Below are positions 20,445 through 32,595 of a DNA stretch of 64,000 nt, in pieces (within the stretch, counting starts at the first letter, position 1; each line of letters opens with the position of its first letter). Made by a program: the position numbers and the translations under genes. Origin of the DNA: Taxillus chinensis (taxonomy: Eukaryota > Streptophyta > Magnoliopsida > Santalales > Loranthaceae); contig CM042089.1 of NCBI GenBank assembly GCA_023512835.1, forward strand, positions 17,658,562 to 17,722,561, given 5' to 3'. A model generated the notes under the pieces. It searched no databases, was not told the origin of the DNA, and saw only the letters and a program-made list of their open reading frames with translations.

Positions 20445-21645
20445 TGTTGGATCAAACCCAGAATTTGGATGATGCGAATCAAACCCTATGTAATTTGATT
20501 TGAGATGTTTCATGTTTATTCTTAGTTTGTGCAGAAGATAAAAGTTTAATCTGGACCTACTCTTGTAAGGACAAAGCTAAAGGACAGGATACATAATCCT
20601 GATCCGGATCATCGTGAGCATCGTCATTCACTTGGTACATAACCAAGTTATCATCTTGAGTAAGGATTCTTCATGCGGAGAAATTACTTGACAAAACGAC
20701 CAAGGAACCCGCATCTAACTAGACCATGTCAAGTATTGCGGAGTAAGAGAGACATGTTGCGGAGAACGGATCAAAGTTGTCACTCCACCTGCCCAAGGAA
20801 ATAAAGACACAAACTATGAAATCCACGTCTGTCACTGATGCGGAGTAAGGACAACTGTTGTGGAGTGAGGGAAACTAATACGGCGTAAGGAATCCGAAGC
20901 AAGCACTGATGCGGAATCAGCTATCCGAGTCTTTACTTCATGCGAAGGAAGCGCTTGCACGGAACAAGGATTCCAGGACTGTACCAATACGGAGTAAGCA
21001 GCTACTGACATGGAGTAAGGATCCGAACTTCGTTGATACGGAGTAAGGAACCTTACTACTGACTAAGAAGACGCTGCTTCACCTTTTCCAAGCCGCATTT
21101 AATGGTCAATTCGCTGTGTCCTGATGAAAGACAAACTCATTGAAGATCTAAACTATCTTACACGTGGAACACTCAGAGATGTGGACACAGTCTCAAATGC
21201 AATTGGAATCAAGCAAAGTAATTCATTACACTTATGCTTCCAATATTTTGAACTCCACATCCGTAGCAGTTAAAGCAAAAGTATTTTTCGAGCAGAACTT
21301 AACGTTACACAGTGCTCGGGATATACAGTTCCAAGATAGATTAATAGGAATGTCTATAAATACAAAACTGTGTATATTCAAAAAAAAAAGGGTGGTGGTA
21401 CAAGAGCTCATAGAGATTATAAACGCCAGTGTGTGTAACTGTAAAACTGAGTGCTATTGTAATCAGCTGTAATTGCTGCTTATTTTGTTGTAATTATCAT
21501 CAGATAATAAAGCAAAATACTTCCACTATCTGGTTATCTTCCGCACTAATTTTACATCTTTTAATCAGATTGTGTTGTACCTGTGAGAGGAAAAGAGTTT
21601 TGATTTGAGCCTATTCACCCCCCTCTAGGCTCCTAGGGACCAACA
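20445..21645 (+). mobile_element. Copia 5' LTR (LTR4)
   Basis: TGTTGGATCAAACCC to GGGACCAACA. The motif array (about 20640-21060) is more degenerate than in LTR1-3. TATAAATA lies at 21355-21362. Frames such as 21164-21472 are not supported as genes. Confidence 0.88.
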
Positions 21646-21647
21646 AG

Positions 21648-21659
21648 TGGTATCAAAGC
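21648..21659 (+). other. Primer-binding site of copia D
   Basis: TGGTATCAAAGC, identical to the site of element C and two bases after the LTR. Confidence 0.85.
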
Positions 21660-21706
21660 GAGTTCTATTAGTTCTAAGTAGAGATCCCACTCTTTCACTC
21701 TTACCG

Positions 21707-23999
21707 GTGGCCGAAGAAAGCAGCATGCTATTCAACACTCGCCTTAACTCCGGAGGAGCATAAGAGCCCCTTCCAAATCGAAGCAGCAGTGAAAATGTTG
21801 ATCCACCTCAACCTGCTGCTGCCGCTGCTCCACAACCACGGAGTTCTGGCTTCACTCTGACAAAGCCACCCAAATTCACACCAGAGCTTTTCTCCCAGTG
21901 GAAAGCTCGCATGAGAATGTTCATGGTCTTCCATGATCATCTCATGTGGCCATGTCTTCATCAGGAGATATCCACTCCAATGACTATCGGAGAACATAGA
22001 GTTAGAAGACCAAAGATTGATGCCGAACTCACCAATGATGAAAAAGCCTGGCAGTGTGCCAACGAAAAAGCTCTGGCATATGTTACATCGTCTTTGGATT
22101 TTGAGGCTTTCACGGACGTCCAGGGCTGCACGACAGCAAAAGATGTCTGGGATAAACTGACAATCCTCTATGAGGGAAGTCAGTCCCAAACGCAGAACGT
22201 TTTTGTACTCTCAGGCAGAATTTTGAGAGTTTTAATCACAAACCGGGCGAATCACTCGAGAGCATCTATCGGAGATTCAGAAAGCTCATCCTTGAGCTGA
22301 AAACTGTCAATGAGCATTATTCTCAATCTCAGATCAATGACAAGTTCTTTCGCTCCTTGCCGGATCGCTACTACTCCAAACAACTCCAGATGCAATCCGA
22401 CAAGAACTGGCAGTATATTCCCCTTGAAGAACTATATGGAGAGATGCGGACTCATGAAGTCAGGTTTAAATACTCTGACCGGGATGAGAAAATAGCTTGG
22501 AAAGAAAAGGGGATAGCTCTCAAAGCTACGGAATGTCTCAGCATATTGAGGAATGATGATACGGATGAGTCCAAGAATTCTGACTCTGACGAGGAGGAGG
22601 AAATAGCTCTCCTTGTCAAATCCTTTGAGCGATTCCTACGGAAAAGCAGAAAAGGATTCAGGAGATGCTCCTCATCATCTTTCCGAAGGAAGGAGCGACC
22701 AGAGTCCAGTTCCTAGGAATGCTACAACTGTGGGAAAACCAGTCACTGGGCCAAGGACTGCAGATCCAAATCTAAAATGGCCGAGAAAAGTGACAAGGTA
22801 ACTCCTCGCCGCTCCACCTCAGACAACAGAGACAATGGCAAGTACAAGAGGAAGGCGTTCGTCACAAAATATGTCAGTGGCTCGGAAGAAGAGGAGGAAT
22901 CCTCGGATGATGAGCCAACTTCTAAACTGAACGTCTGCCTCATGGCAAATACTAAGGTACCTTCAATCTCTGAGCTCATGAGTAAATTAGAATCTCTTGT
23001 TACTAAACATGATCATGAAAAGAATAAGAGACTAATAATTACTCAAATGTAAAAAGATATGGAAAGTTAGAATAAACGTCTTGAGATTACTGTTGCTAGA
23101 TTAGAAAAAGACATAACTGACTTCAGGAGTAAAGAGGCTTGGTATCATGATCTAAGAGCTGAAAATCACCTGTTAAATACCAACCTAACGGGCCTAAAAG
23201 TTATTATGAAATGACTCAAAAATGAACTGGAACAGGAAAAGAAAATAAATCGTAAGTGGCTAAAATCCGGAGAAATAGCCTTTACCTTTAGGACTGACCT
23301 TGACAACATCCGAGTCAAACCTGGCCTAGGTTCCGAACCATCGACCTCCACACAGACTGTTGAGTGTCCTCCTGATTTCATTCCGAAACTAACCAGCCTT
23401 TATCCTGTTAGTACATCTAAACCGTTGGATGGTTTCATTTCAGGTGGCACCATAGTCTATGATTGTGGAACAGAGGCTGTTCCTGCACTTCCCAAAGCAG
23501 TAGCACCCGTAACTAATGATGAAGGGAAGGTTGTTGTAGTTCAAGCGAAAACTATAGCACCCAACAAGAAAGGAAAGGCTAAGGCTGACGCATCTAGGGC
23601 CAAGAGCGCGTCACCCAAACGCAATGGATTAGGCCATAAAGAACAGAGCAGAAAGTCTGTAAAATCTAAAAGACCTGTATCCCCTGTTTGTACTCCGCAT
23701 TATAGTGTCTGTTCCATCTGTAGGGAAATAGGTCATTATCACTATGAATGTTGGAGTTTATCTGATAACTAGCTTTGTAATCAAGTTCGTACCAATAAAG
23801 ATCAGTTCAATAAAAAGGGTTCTTCGAGCAAAACAAAATCTAAATCTCAAAGGAGTGTCTCTCCAAAGAAAACCCAAGTAAAAGAAACAGATGAAACTAA
23901 CAAATTAAAGTCAACCTGGAAAGCTAAAAGTCCTAGCAAAGTTAAATCCGAACTGTTGACACTACGGCTGTTCTTTCTAACCGCCCGAAACAAGTTTGG
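21707..23999 (+). pseudogene. Copia gag of element D
   Basis: The expected ATG is GTG (21707). The UBN2-like domain is recognisable (FHDHLMWPCLHQEI...AWQCANEKALAYVTSS) until a one-base loss near 22200 shifts the frame. It continues from 22357 with PDRYYSKQLQMQ, a TAG at 22714, then knuckle CYNCGKTSHWAKDC and the acidic patch SGSEEEEESSDDEP. More stops lie at 23050, about 23068 and about 23212, then the second knuckle CSICREIGHYHYEC and a TAG near 23770. It ends at ...RPKQVW, where Tekay element A is inserted. Confidence 0.85.
23995..23999 (+). repeat. Target-site duplication of element A (left copy)
   Basis: TTTGG directly before TGTAATG; the right copy is at 52299-52303 after GCGTGACA. Removing A plus one copy restores AAGTTTGGGCACCAAAAGT as in copia C. 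Confidence 0.92.
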
Positions 24000-24880
24000 T
24001 GTAATGACCCGTGTGTAAGAAGTTAACCACAAACACCTTGGATGTTGGTGCACAAGTTTGAGGTAAGAGATGAGCCCAAGAGGGGACTTTTGGGAGGTGC
24101 ATGTGACAAGTGATAACGTACATTTTTGCCCTAGGAAGATGCTATGCATATGCAGGCGCTTTTAGGTTGTTTTGTCAGGTTTTGGGGATTTATTTTGACC
24201 TAGTAGATGGGTTCAGATGAATTGGTGTGCAGACCAAAAGATTCTTAGAATGATGTCTTCTATCTACCACAGAAGTTTCAGGCCAAACGGACGTGCACGT
24301 GAATTGGACCCATTTGGCGTGCAAGGTTTTTATTGCATGGATGTCTTTTACATGATGCAAGGAGGCTTGGGGTAGAGTTTGAGTGCATTTGGAGCTGCAC
24401 GCCAATTGGGGAATCGGCGTTCAAATTGGCATGCAAGCTTGTTTTTGCATGGTTACCTTGGTTTTGTCATTCTAATCATCTTTTCCCAAAGGACCATGTT
24501 GGAATTGTGAATATTTTGGTGTGTATGGATATGGGAAGGTCATAGCTTGTTCCATCAAAACTACGTCGTTTTGATGCTGGGATTCACTTAATCAAAATTA
24601 CGTCGTTTTGATGTTGTGTTGTCTATATAAGGAGGAGAAGCCCCTCTGTTTTAGGTTTAGGGTTTGTTGCTCCACCAGCCGTCGCAGAGAGAGAGAGAGA
24701 GGGAAGGAGAGCTCCTAGTTGCTGCCGGGCGTCTTGCGTGGGTGATCGGTGTCTCGTGGGCGGTCAGCGTTCGGCGTGGGAACAGTATTGCGGTGTTGTT
24801 GCAGTTTACTTGAGGTAGGGGTTCTGTTCTTCCTAAATCCTCCTCTGTTCTAGGGTTCTAGGGTAGATTATGGATTATAT

Positions 24881-24921
<41 letters not shown>

Positions 24922-25853
24922 TCCATATAGGTGTGATCTCCTATATCGATGTTGGCCTTCAATGGCATTTTGGTGTGATTCTGTTGTTGCATGCGATATG
25001 TTCGATGAAATTCCTGTGTGAATATAGTTGTGTGTATATGCCTATTACATGTTTGGTAATATGCCTGTGTGGCTGGACTTGTGATTTGGTGTATGTATGC
25101 ATGCTGGATGTTTGTTCTATTGCCTAAATGGCTGGGTTTGTGCACTTGTGAATGGGTGCACACCAAGTGTTTGATTTTATGCTTAAGTGACCGTAGTGTG
25201 TGTTGTGTGCATGACTGTGGTATCTGGCCTGAAGAGGCGGTTAAACTACTTTGCCTGAGAGCCGGTTAAATCAGTGGCCTAAAGAGGCGGTTAAATCAGT
25301 GGCCTGAAGAGGCGGTTAAATTACTTGCTTGAGATGTGGTTTGTTAGCCAGTGTGGCTGGGGCTGGGGTTACGCCCGCTTGTGTGGAATGTTTTGTTTTC
25401 TTTTTCCTAATACTGCCACGTCACTACACCTGTGCACATGCATGTAGCCGCTAGGAACATGGGAAGGGTTGGGGAGACTAGATCCCTACTGAGCTGTGGT
25501 TGCTCACCCCTCCTACTGTGTTTGCTTGTTTTCCAGGGACTTACAGGCGTTAGGTGGATACACCAAGGTGGAAGACCATCTTCATTTTATTGTTCAGTTC
25601 AGTAATGTAATTTTATAATTTATGTAACCCCAAGGGGGGGGGGAATGTAATAAGGGATTGAACTGTAGTATGGAACATGGTTGGTTTGTGACCCCTTTGA
25701 TGTTTGAAACTAAATAAAGATGTGTCTTGTTTGTTTATTGTAATTGTTAGTTTTGCTCCTGTGGCATCCAGTAATCCAACCCCTTTACCCTCCGTGTGGG
25801 TGAACGGGGAGTCACGTACCGGTTTCCCCGGGTCGGAAATCCGGGGCGTGACT
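24000..25853 (+). mobile_element. 5' LTR of element A
   Basis: It starts TGTAATGACCCGTGTG and ends GGGGCGTGACT, with the last A apparently changed to T. It includes a TGATAACGTACATTTTTGCC block at about 24111, which matches the 5' terminus of Athila LTR B. Palindromes are at 24554-24575 and 24591-24612 (the second has an ATTACG variant), a TATA box at 24623-24632, an (AT)n run at about 24883-24918 and a degenerate 26-bp repeat at about 25226-25325. Confidence 0.9.
24554..24632 (+). promoter_or_regulatory. Promoter module of 5' LTR A
   Basis: Two ACGT-centred palindromes 37 bp apart, then CTATATAAGG, then a GA run (about 24686-24702). Architecture is identical to the solo LTR at 12584-14498. 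Confidence 0.7.
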
Positions 25854-25856
25854 GTA

Positions 25857-25868
25857 TGGTATCAGAGC
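25857..25868 (+). other. Primer-binding site of element A
   Basis: TGGTATCAGAGC, an exact complement of the tRNA-iMet 3' end, three bases after the LTR. The leader 25869-26273 has no supported gene. Confidence 0.88.
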
Positions 25869-26273
25869 ATGGTCTAGTTGGCCTAGGGTAGTGGGCGGAC
25901 CTGGTTATCCTAAGTCCTTTGGAGGAGCCTGGAGGGACATGCCTGATCGACATGGTCCTCTTTGAGCCTCCAAGGTGTACTTAGGGTAGTCCAGTCTTGT
26001 GGTAGGATTTGCATGCATTGGCATTAGGGCACTAGTTGCATTTGCTGTGAATGTGTGCTAAACTGTGGAAAATGTGGATAAGATAATATGATTAAGTGTG
26101 AAATGTGCAACTCTGATTTGTTTGGCAATGCGTACCAAACTGTAAAATGTGATTGATACAATGTATGTGTGTAATGTCATGTGACAGTGGAATTGATCAG
26201 TGGGGTAGAGGTAGTGACGCGATAGGTTATAAATTCGTTTTGACGTTTGTGCTTCTTACTTCGTGTAGTAAGA

Positions 26274-27472
26274 ATGCCGCCGAGGAGAGGGACACGTGCA
26301 TCCAGGGCAGTGGCTGATGAGTCATCTGCCCATGAGGGTCCGGGTGCGGGACAGTCCATTGGAGGGCATGCGTTGTTGCTAGCACAGCTACGAGAAGGCA
26401 TCCGGCTGGAGGTACAAGAGCTACGGGAGGGACTCCGGCAGGAGGTTCGGGAGGAGGTGCACCGTGAGATGGCAGCACAGCAGGTGGTACCACCACCACC
26501 ACCAGTAGGGGAGCTCCCTCGTGAGCGTGAGAGTTCGCTGGGTGGTGTATCGACTCGTGTAGAGGATGACGTGGTGACACGGTTCCGAAAGGAACAACCT
26601 CCGTGATTCGAGGGGGAAGGTGATCCCGTGGTAGCTGAGCAGTGGTTGAGGCAGATCGAGCATGTGTTCTCCTTTCTCCTACCCCGGGAAGAGGATAAGG
26701 TGCGACTGGCCATTCGGCAGCTGGAGGGGGATGCTTTGGAGTGGTGGACGAGTGTCGGGGGGAGCCGTGTGGTGCAACTCATGCTTTGGGAGGAGTTCTT
26801 GCAACTCTTCCATGATGAGTTCTTCCCAGAATCAGTGAGATGGCAGAAGAGGGAAGAATTCGGCAGCTTGAAGCAGGGATCCAGGACGGTACCTGAGTAT
26901 GAGCGGGAGTTCCGGAGCTTGAGTAGGTTTGCTCCTGAGAATGTGGCAAGGGAGGACCTGAAGGCCCACAAGTTCACTTTGGGCCTTAGGCCAGCCCTTA
27001 GGCAGAGGGTGGCAATTCTACGCTTGAGGACCTATGCTGAGGTTGTGGAGACGGCCCGTATAGCCGAGAGAGAGCTGGATGATGGGAGGCAGGCCCATCG
27101 GGGTCGCCGGTTGCGAGTGGGCCTTGAGCGAGATGCAGGGCCCAAGAGGCTCAAGACGGAGGAGAGGGATAGCAGTTCTTTTCGCAGTCGGGGTCAGACA
27201 TCTGTGAACCCTGGGAGGTTCACCTTTGGTGGCGGAAGACAGGGTGGTCCATCTGCGGGTCTACCTAGCAATTGTCACTACTGTGGAGAGCAGGGTCACT
27301 TCAAGGGGGAGTGCCCCAAGAAGGGCTGGCACTGCAACAACTGTGGACGAGAGGGCCATTTGCGCCGGGTTTGCAGGAGTGGCAACAGGGGAGCGGGGGG
27401 CGTGGCATCCAGCGTGAGGAGTGATGCTAGCTTCCGTGCACCAGCTGAGAGACCAGCTCGTCGGTGGCAGCC
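26274..27472 (+). pseudogene. Gypsy gag of element A (interrupted by F)
   Basis: ATG 26274 starts MPPRRGTRASRAV. The only stop is TGA 26604-26606 in RKEQPP*FEG, where related gags have Arg, so CGA became TGA. Then comes a retrotrans_gag domain (WLRQIEHVFSFL, LEGDALEWWTS, FHDEFFPESVRWQKREEF, VPEYEREFRSLSRFAP), a basic linker, and knuckles CHYCGEQGHFKGEC and CNNCGREGHLRRVC. Coding stops at RRWQP where F is inserted and resumes in frame after 37050. It forms the virus-like particle and binds element RNA. Confidence 0.92.
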
Positions 27473-29440
27473 TGTCACGCCCCAATTTCCTTCCACCTGG
27501 AAAAGGAGTAGTGATCGCCCATGCCCGCACCCGAAGGGACAAGGGGTTGGTGCAAGCACCTTAAAAGGACCTCTAGCACGGGTGCTGTCCCAAACCTTGC
27601 ATAATCAGGCCAACATGCCAAGGGGCATGCTCCTGCTCCCAAACCATGCACACAAACACAAATTGAATAACAACACCTCATTTTATTTCATTTCAAAGGC
27701 TAAATGTTTATTACAACCCCGGTCGGGGAAAAACCCCTATAAAGCCATAAATAAAACCAAACCAAAATCCAAACACATAAAACCAAAGTACAACAAGGAA
27801 ATAATACAAAACTTTCAGCCTCGGGGGCCTAGCTCCTCGGCCTTCACCTACCGCCCGCTAAACCCCGCAAAAGAATCGGTTTATAGGAGGGGTGAGCAAA
27901 CCACGGCTCGTAGGGATCCGGTCTCCCCGGACCCGTCCCATCGTACAACATGCATGATATGTGTATGCTTGTGCTCGTGTCGTGCCTAAGGCTAAAGCAG
28001 CAAACATCACCCAGGAAACACTCTTTACCCGAACCCGCACCGAAGGGCGAGAGGACACCCCGCCACCACGGCGACATGACATACCACATTCAGGCGAATG
28101 TTGCATGGACACCAATGCAACATTTTCCACCCGAGTCGATATGGTCAACCACCTCCTCGGGCGCCATATCTACCCTCAGGAATGGGTGTAGACTTAGCCC
28201 ACCGTCGTGAGTGCTACACCGAGACTCAGGACCACGTCCTGGCCAAATCTCAAAGGGGTCCAGCTATTGTGCCTGGCCCAAATCTCGGCTCGGTCTCAAA
28301 CAGGACCAACAGAACAACATAACATTACATCTCAACATGTAAGCTCAAGACAGGCATTTACACTTTATCTCGAAGGACTAACATGGTCGGATACAAGCCA
28401 CACACATCAGCCTCACAGGCTTAAAATCAAATACAAATCAAGCACAAGTACACACCGGCCGCACAGGCATATCGTTAAACACCCATATACCAGGTCTCAC
28501 AGGCATTATATTGAATACATGGCATGCGGGCCTCACGGACATTTCATCGAACACATAGTGTGCGGGCCTCACAGACATTTCATCAAACACATAGTGGGCA
28601 TAAACAAACCCGGAAAATCCTCAGGCCAAATTAACATCGGAATCAACAAAACATGCCATCGAAGGCCAACATCCATATAGGAGATCACACCTATATGGAT
28701 TTACATATATATATAGGTGTATATCCTAAAACAGAGGGGAGTTAGGAAGAACATAAATCCCTACCTCAGGCTCTTGTCCTATCCTCTACGCTAGACACCT
28801 TCCAACGACGCGAACCACCACGGCAACAGCCCGGAGATCCTCTCTCTCTCTCTCTCTCTCTCTCCGGCAGAATGCAAGCAAGGAAGAACACAAGAACCCT
28901 AAATTCAAACTCAAGCCCTCCTTATATAGACACTACCCACATCAAAACGACGTAGTTTTGATTAAGTAAACCCAGGATCAAAACGACGTAGTTTTGATCA
29001 CACAAGTTAGCACCTTTCCGCACCCATATAGGCCAAAATACTCGGAATTTCAACATGGTCCTTTGGAGAAAGATCATTAGAATGTCAAAACCAAGGGAAC
29101 CATGCAAAAATATGGCTGCACGCCAATTTGCACGTGAATTCCCAATTCACGTGCAACTCCAAATGGACTCCAAATGCTCTCAAACTTCACCCCTAGCCTC
29201 CTTGCATCATTTAGAAGACAATCACACTTGCACGTGAATTGGACCCATATCACGTGCACCTCACATACACGTCCGTTTGGCCTGAAACTTCTGTGGTAGA
29301 TAGAGGACATCATTCTAAGCATCTTTCCTTTTGCACGTGAATTCATTTGAGCCCATTCACTAGGTCAAAATCTAGAAAAACTCTACTCAGAAGGCAAAGC
29401 GTGACTAACGCGTGACTAACTTAAGGTACGGGTCCTTACA
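27473..29440 (-). mobile_element. 3' LTR of element F
   Basis: Plus-strand view: TGTCACGCCCCAATTTCC to GTACGGGTCCTTACA. Palindromes are at 28941-28962 and 28977-28998, TATA (reverse) at 28920-28929, and a CT run at about 28838-28864. It lacks the 26-bp repeat of A but has repeated CCTCACAGGC-type blocks (28400-28600). The next bases, TCCTCTCCCCCC, are the polypurine tract read in reverse. Confidence 0.9.
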
Positions 29441-29585
29441 TCCTCTCCCCCCTTAAGACTTTTCGTCCTCGAAAAGAAAAGGTGGAATGAAAGAAAACAA
29501 TCACAACCAAAGCATAGGCCTCTAACACCCTCTAGCACAAATTAATACACAACAAATCACAAATTATTTCACACATTTATACACT

Positions 29586-30803
29586 CTACATGGTCATAAC
29601 TAGTTGGGCAAGTACCTGATTATGTTGAAGTTTGATGCTTGCCCTCCTCCCCTCCTTCGAGTTGTTCGTCCTCGAACAGGTCAGGATAATGAGCACGCAT
29701 CTCGGTCTCACGCTCCCAGGTCTCTTCCTCCGGCCCTCGGTGTTGCCACAACACCCGAACCAACGGAATAGTCTTACCTCGCAGCTGCTTTTGCGCTTAT
29801 CGACAATACGAATGGGTGTCTCGACAACGGACACATCCTCTCCAAGATCCAGGGTACCCCAATCTAGCACGTGGGTGGGATCTGGATGATATTTCCTGCA
29901 ATCGGGATACATGGAAAACATTATGAACTCGCTCAAACGAGGTGGTAACGCCAACCTATAAGCAACAGGTCCAACTCGCTCAAAATCTCGAACGGTCCAA
30001 TGTACCGAGGGGACAACTTGGACCCAGTCCCAAATCTCTTATGCCCTCTTCGTGGAGAAACACGAAGGAATACGTGGTCCCCCACCAAAAACTCCAACGG
30101 TCGGCGTCGGCGATCCGCATAAGACTTCGTCTGCTCCGAGCCGTAAGAAGGCGTTGCCGAATCACCGAACTTTTGCCGTAGCCTCCTGGACCAATTGAGG
30201 TCCTAACAAAGCTGCCTCTCCGCCTTTCGCCCAACATAATGGAGACCGACACGGACGGCCATACAATGCCTCAAACGGGGCCATCCCAATCGAAGACTCG
30301 GTAACCGTTATTATAGGCAAACTCCACCAAGAGGAAGGTGGGAAGCCCATGATCCTCCAAAATCAAGTACACAAGCCCTCAACAAGTCTTCCAATGTTTG
30401 AATGGTCCTCTCGGACTGACCATCGGTCTCAGGATGGAATGCGGTACTCAAATTAAGTCGGGTTCCCAATGCTTCCTGCAGACCTCCCCAAAACCGGGAT
30501 GTAAACCGCGCATCCCCGTCTGGAAACAATAGACAAGGGCACTCCGTGCAAGCGGACAATCTCATCAACATACAACCGGCTTAACGTGCCGATAGAGTCG
30601 CGCTCTCGAATTGCCAAGAAATGGGCTGACTTAGTCAAGCGGTCCACTATGACCCAAATCATGTCCTTCCTCCCGAAGTGGTAGGAAGCCCTGTCACGAA
30701 GTCCATGGTAATATGCTCCCACTTCCACTCGGCCTACAGGTAAAGGCCGCAATTGACCAGCGGGTCGTTGGTGTTCGCCTTCACTTGCCGACAGGTAAGG
30801 CAC
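29586..30803 (-). pseudogene. Gypsy integrase and chromodomain-like end of F
   Basis: Minus-strand pieces in several frames: [50 protein letters not shown] (catalytic Glu region), APFEALYGRPCRSPLCW, then LALPPRLSEFIMFSM...CRKYHPDPTHVLDWGTLDL and VVETPIRIVDKRK. This is the order of gypsy integrase core, GPY-type end and start of the chromodomain region. Shifts lie near 30460, 30340, 30200 and 29960. Element A has the same tail at 49860-50160. Confidence 0.82.
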
Positions 30804-31124
30804 CTGGAAACAAACTCGCTACACTCCGTTTCGGTCCCGGCCACCAGAACCGTGCGCGAACGGCATGATACATCTTAGTTCCTCCTGGATGTACAGCCAA
30901 ACGGGAATGATGAAACTCCCTCAAGACATCCTCACGCAAGGGAGGTGGTACTATCGAACGCCCCCGAAATTTCAGCTCATGCTCAACTCCTTCGTCCGGT
31001 CCTCGACGGCTCCCCGGCCTCTATCTGGGCCCGGATCACCTCACGGTCCACGTCGCCTAATCGTCCCTCACGGACACGCTCGATACAACTCTGGTATCAC
31101 GGTGAGAGGACACAGGATAGCTCC

Positions 31125-31680
31125 TCATCTGCTGAAAGCAGGTTGCACCTGAAGCATCGCTAACCGCTCCATCATTTTCCATTCTCTCATGGAAACCTCG
31201 GCTTTTCCCTTTCTACTTAGCGCGTCGGCTACTAAATTTCCCTTTCCAGGCGTGTAGGAGAGCGTGAAGTCAAACATTTGCAGGTACTCGACCCACCTCC
31301 GTTGGCGCAAATTTAGGTCCCTCTGGGTGAAGATATATCGTAGGCTTTTGTGGTCGTATATACCACAAACTTCTCTCCCAACAGGTAATGTCGCCAAGAC
31401 TTCAGGGCAAAAATAATCGCCGCTAACTCCAGGTCGTGTGTTGGGTAGTTTTGCTCATGGGACTTCACACTGTCGCGAGCCATATGCTATGACTTGGCGT
31501 TCTTGCATCGGAACACACCCCGGTCCAACGCGAGACGCATCACAATACACCTCGAATGGCACTCCCTCCTGCGGTAGGCTCAACACCTGGTGCAAGAGTC
31601 GGGCGAGTCTTCAACTCCTCGAATGCCTGCCGGCACTTGTCCGTCCACTCGAATTTGGCTCCCTTCCGTGTAAGAGCTGT
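31125..31680 (-). pseudogene. Gypsy RNase H of F
   Basis: [24 protein letters not shown] and [23 protein letters not shown] mark the end of a gypsy RNase H domain, which degrades RNA in the RNA-DNA hybrid. The upstream part (31400-31680) is homologous to the segment of A at 38600-38900 but is split by shifts. Confidence 0.78.
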
Positions 31681-32595
31681 CATGGGCGCCGCCAACCGAG
31701 AAAATCCTTCCACAAAACGCCGGTAATACCCCGCGGACCCAAGAAACTCCGGATCTCAAAAACATTTGTGGGCCTCTTCCAAGATGCTACGGACTCAATC
31801 TTGGTTGGGTCCACTCTAACTCCTTCGGCGGATACTACATGCCCAAGAAAATGCACCTCTCGCATCCGGAAGTCACACTTGCTAAATTTAGCATACAAGT
31901 GATGATCTCGTAGTACCTGCAGCACCACGGCCAAGTGCTCCTCATGCTCGACTTGGGTTTTGGAGTACACAAGGATGTCGTCAATGAATACCACCACGAA
32001 GGAATCCAAGTATGGGGCAAACACCGATTCATTAGATGCATGAACACAAGAGTGCGTTCGTGAGCCCAAAAGGCATCACTAGCCACTCATAGTGTCCGTA
32101 CCGCACCTGAACGCCGTCTTAGGGATGTCTTCGCTCCCGACCCTCAATTGATGATATCCCGAACGCAGATCGATTTTTGAGAACCATCGTGCTCCACTCA
32201 CTGGTCGAATAAGTCATCAATCCGCGGCAAAGGGTACTTGTTCTTTACCGTTACTTGATTCGACTTCCGATAATCAATGCAAAGTCGCAACGAACCATCC
32301 GCCTTCTTAGCAAACAAGACCGGTGCACCCCAAGGTGAGGTACTAGGACGGATAAAACCTTTATCTCCCGGTTCCTTTATCTCGCTTGAAGCTCCCGCAA
32401 CTCGGCGGGTCCCATCCGGTATGCTACTTGTGAGATGGGTCCCACCCCTGGCAACGGTTCAATCGTGAACTCGACACTTCGTGTGGAGGCAACTCCAACA
32501 ACTCCCCAGGAAAGACATCCTGGAAATTCTCGACTACATCCGGCCACACCCTTTTCTCTAAGTTACCTTCCTCCTCAAAGGTTAGGGTGGCAAGC
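31680..32595 (-). pseudogene. Gypsy reverse transcriptase of F
   Basis: Minus strand: [22 protein letters not shown] is the catalytic block (FIDD in place of YxDD), followed by [20 protein letters not shown] and [13 protein letters not shown]. Upstream, 32595-32424 has the pre-RT segment NLEKRVWPDVVENFQDVFPGEL, and 32110-32420 retains [23 protein letters not shown] sequence with shifts. At least three frame breaks. Confidence 0.82.

Noticed and set aside
26177..26977. 266-codon minus-strand ORF rich in Ser/Arg/Thr
   Set aside because: It is antisense to the clear gag of element A, has no domain, and its composition is the expected shadow of GC-rich gag codons.
31438..31902. 154-codon plus-strand ORF
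   Set aside because: Antisense to the RT/RNase H region of F; a composition shadow.
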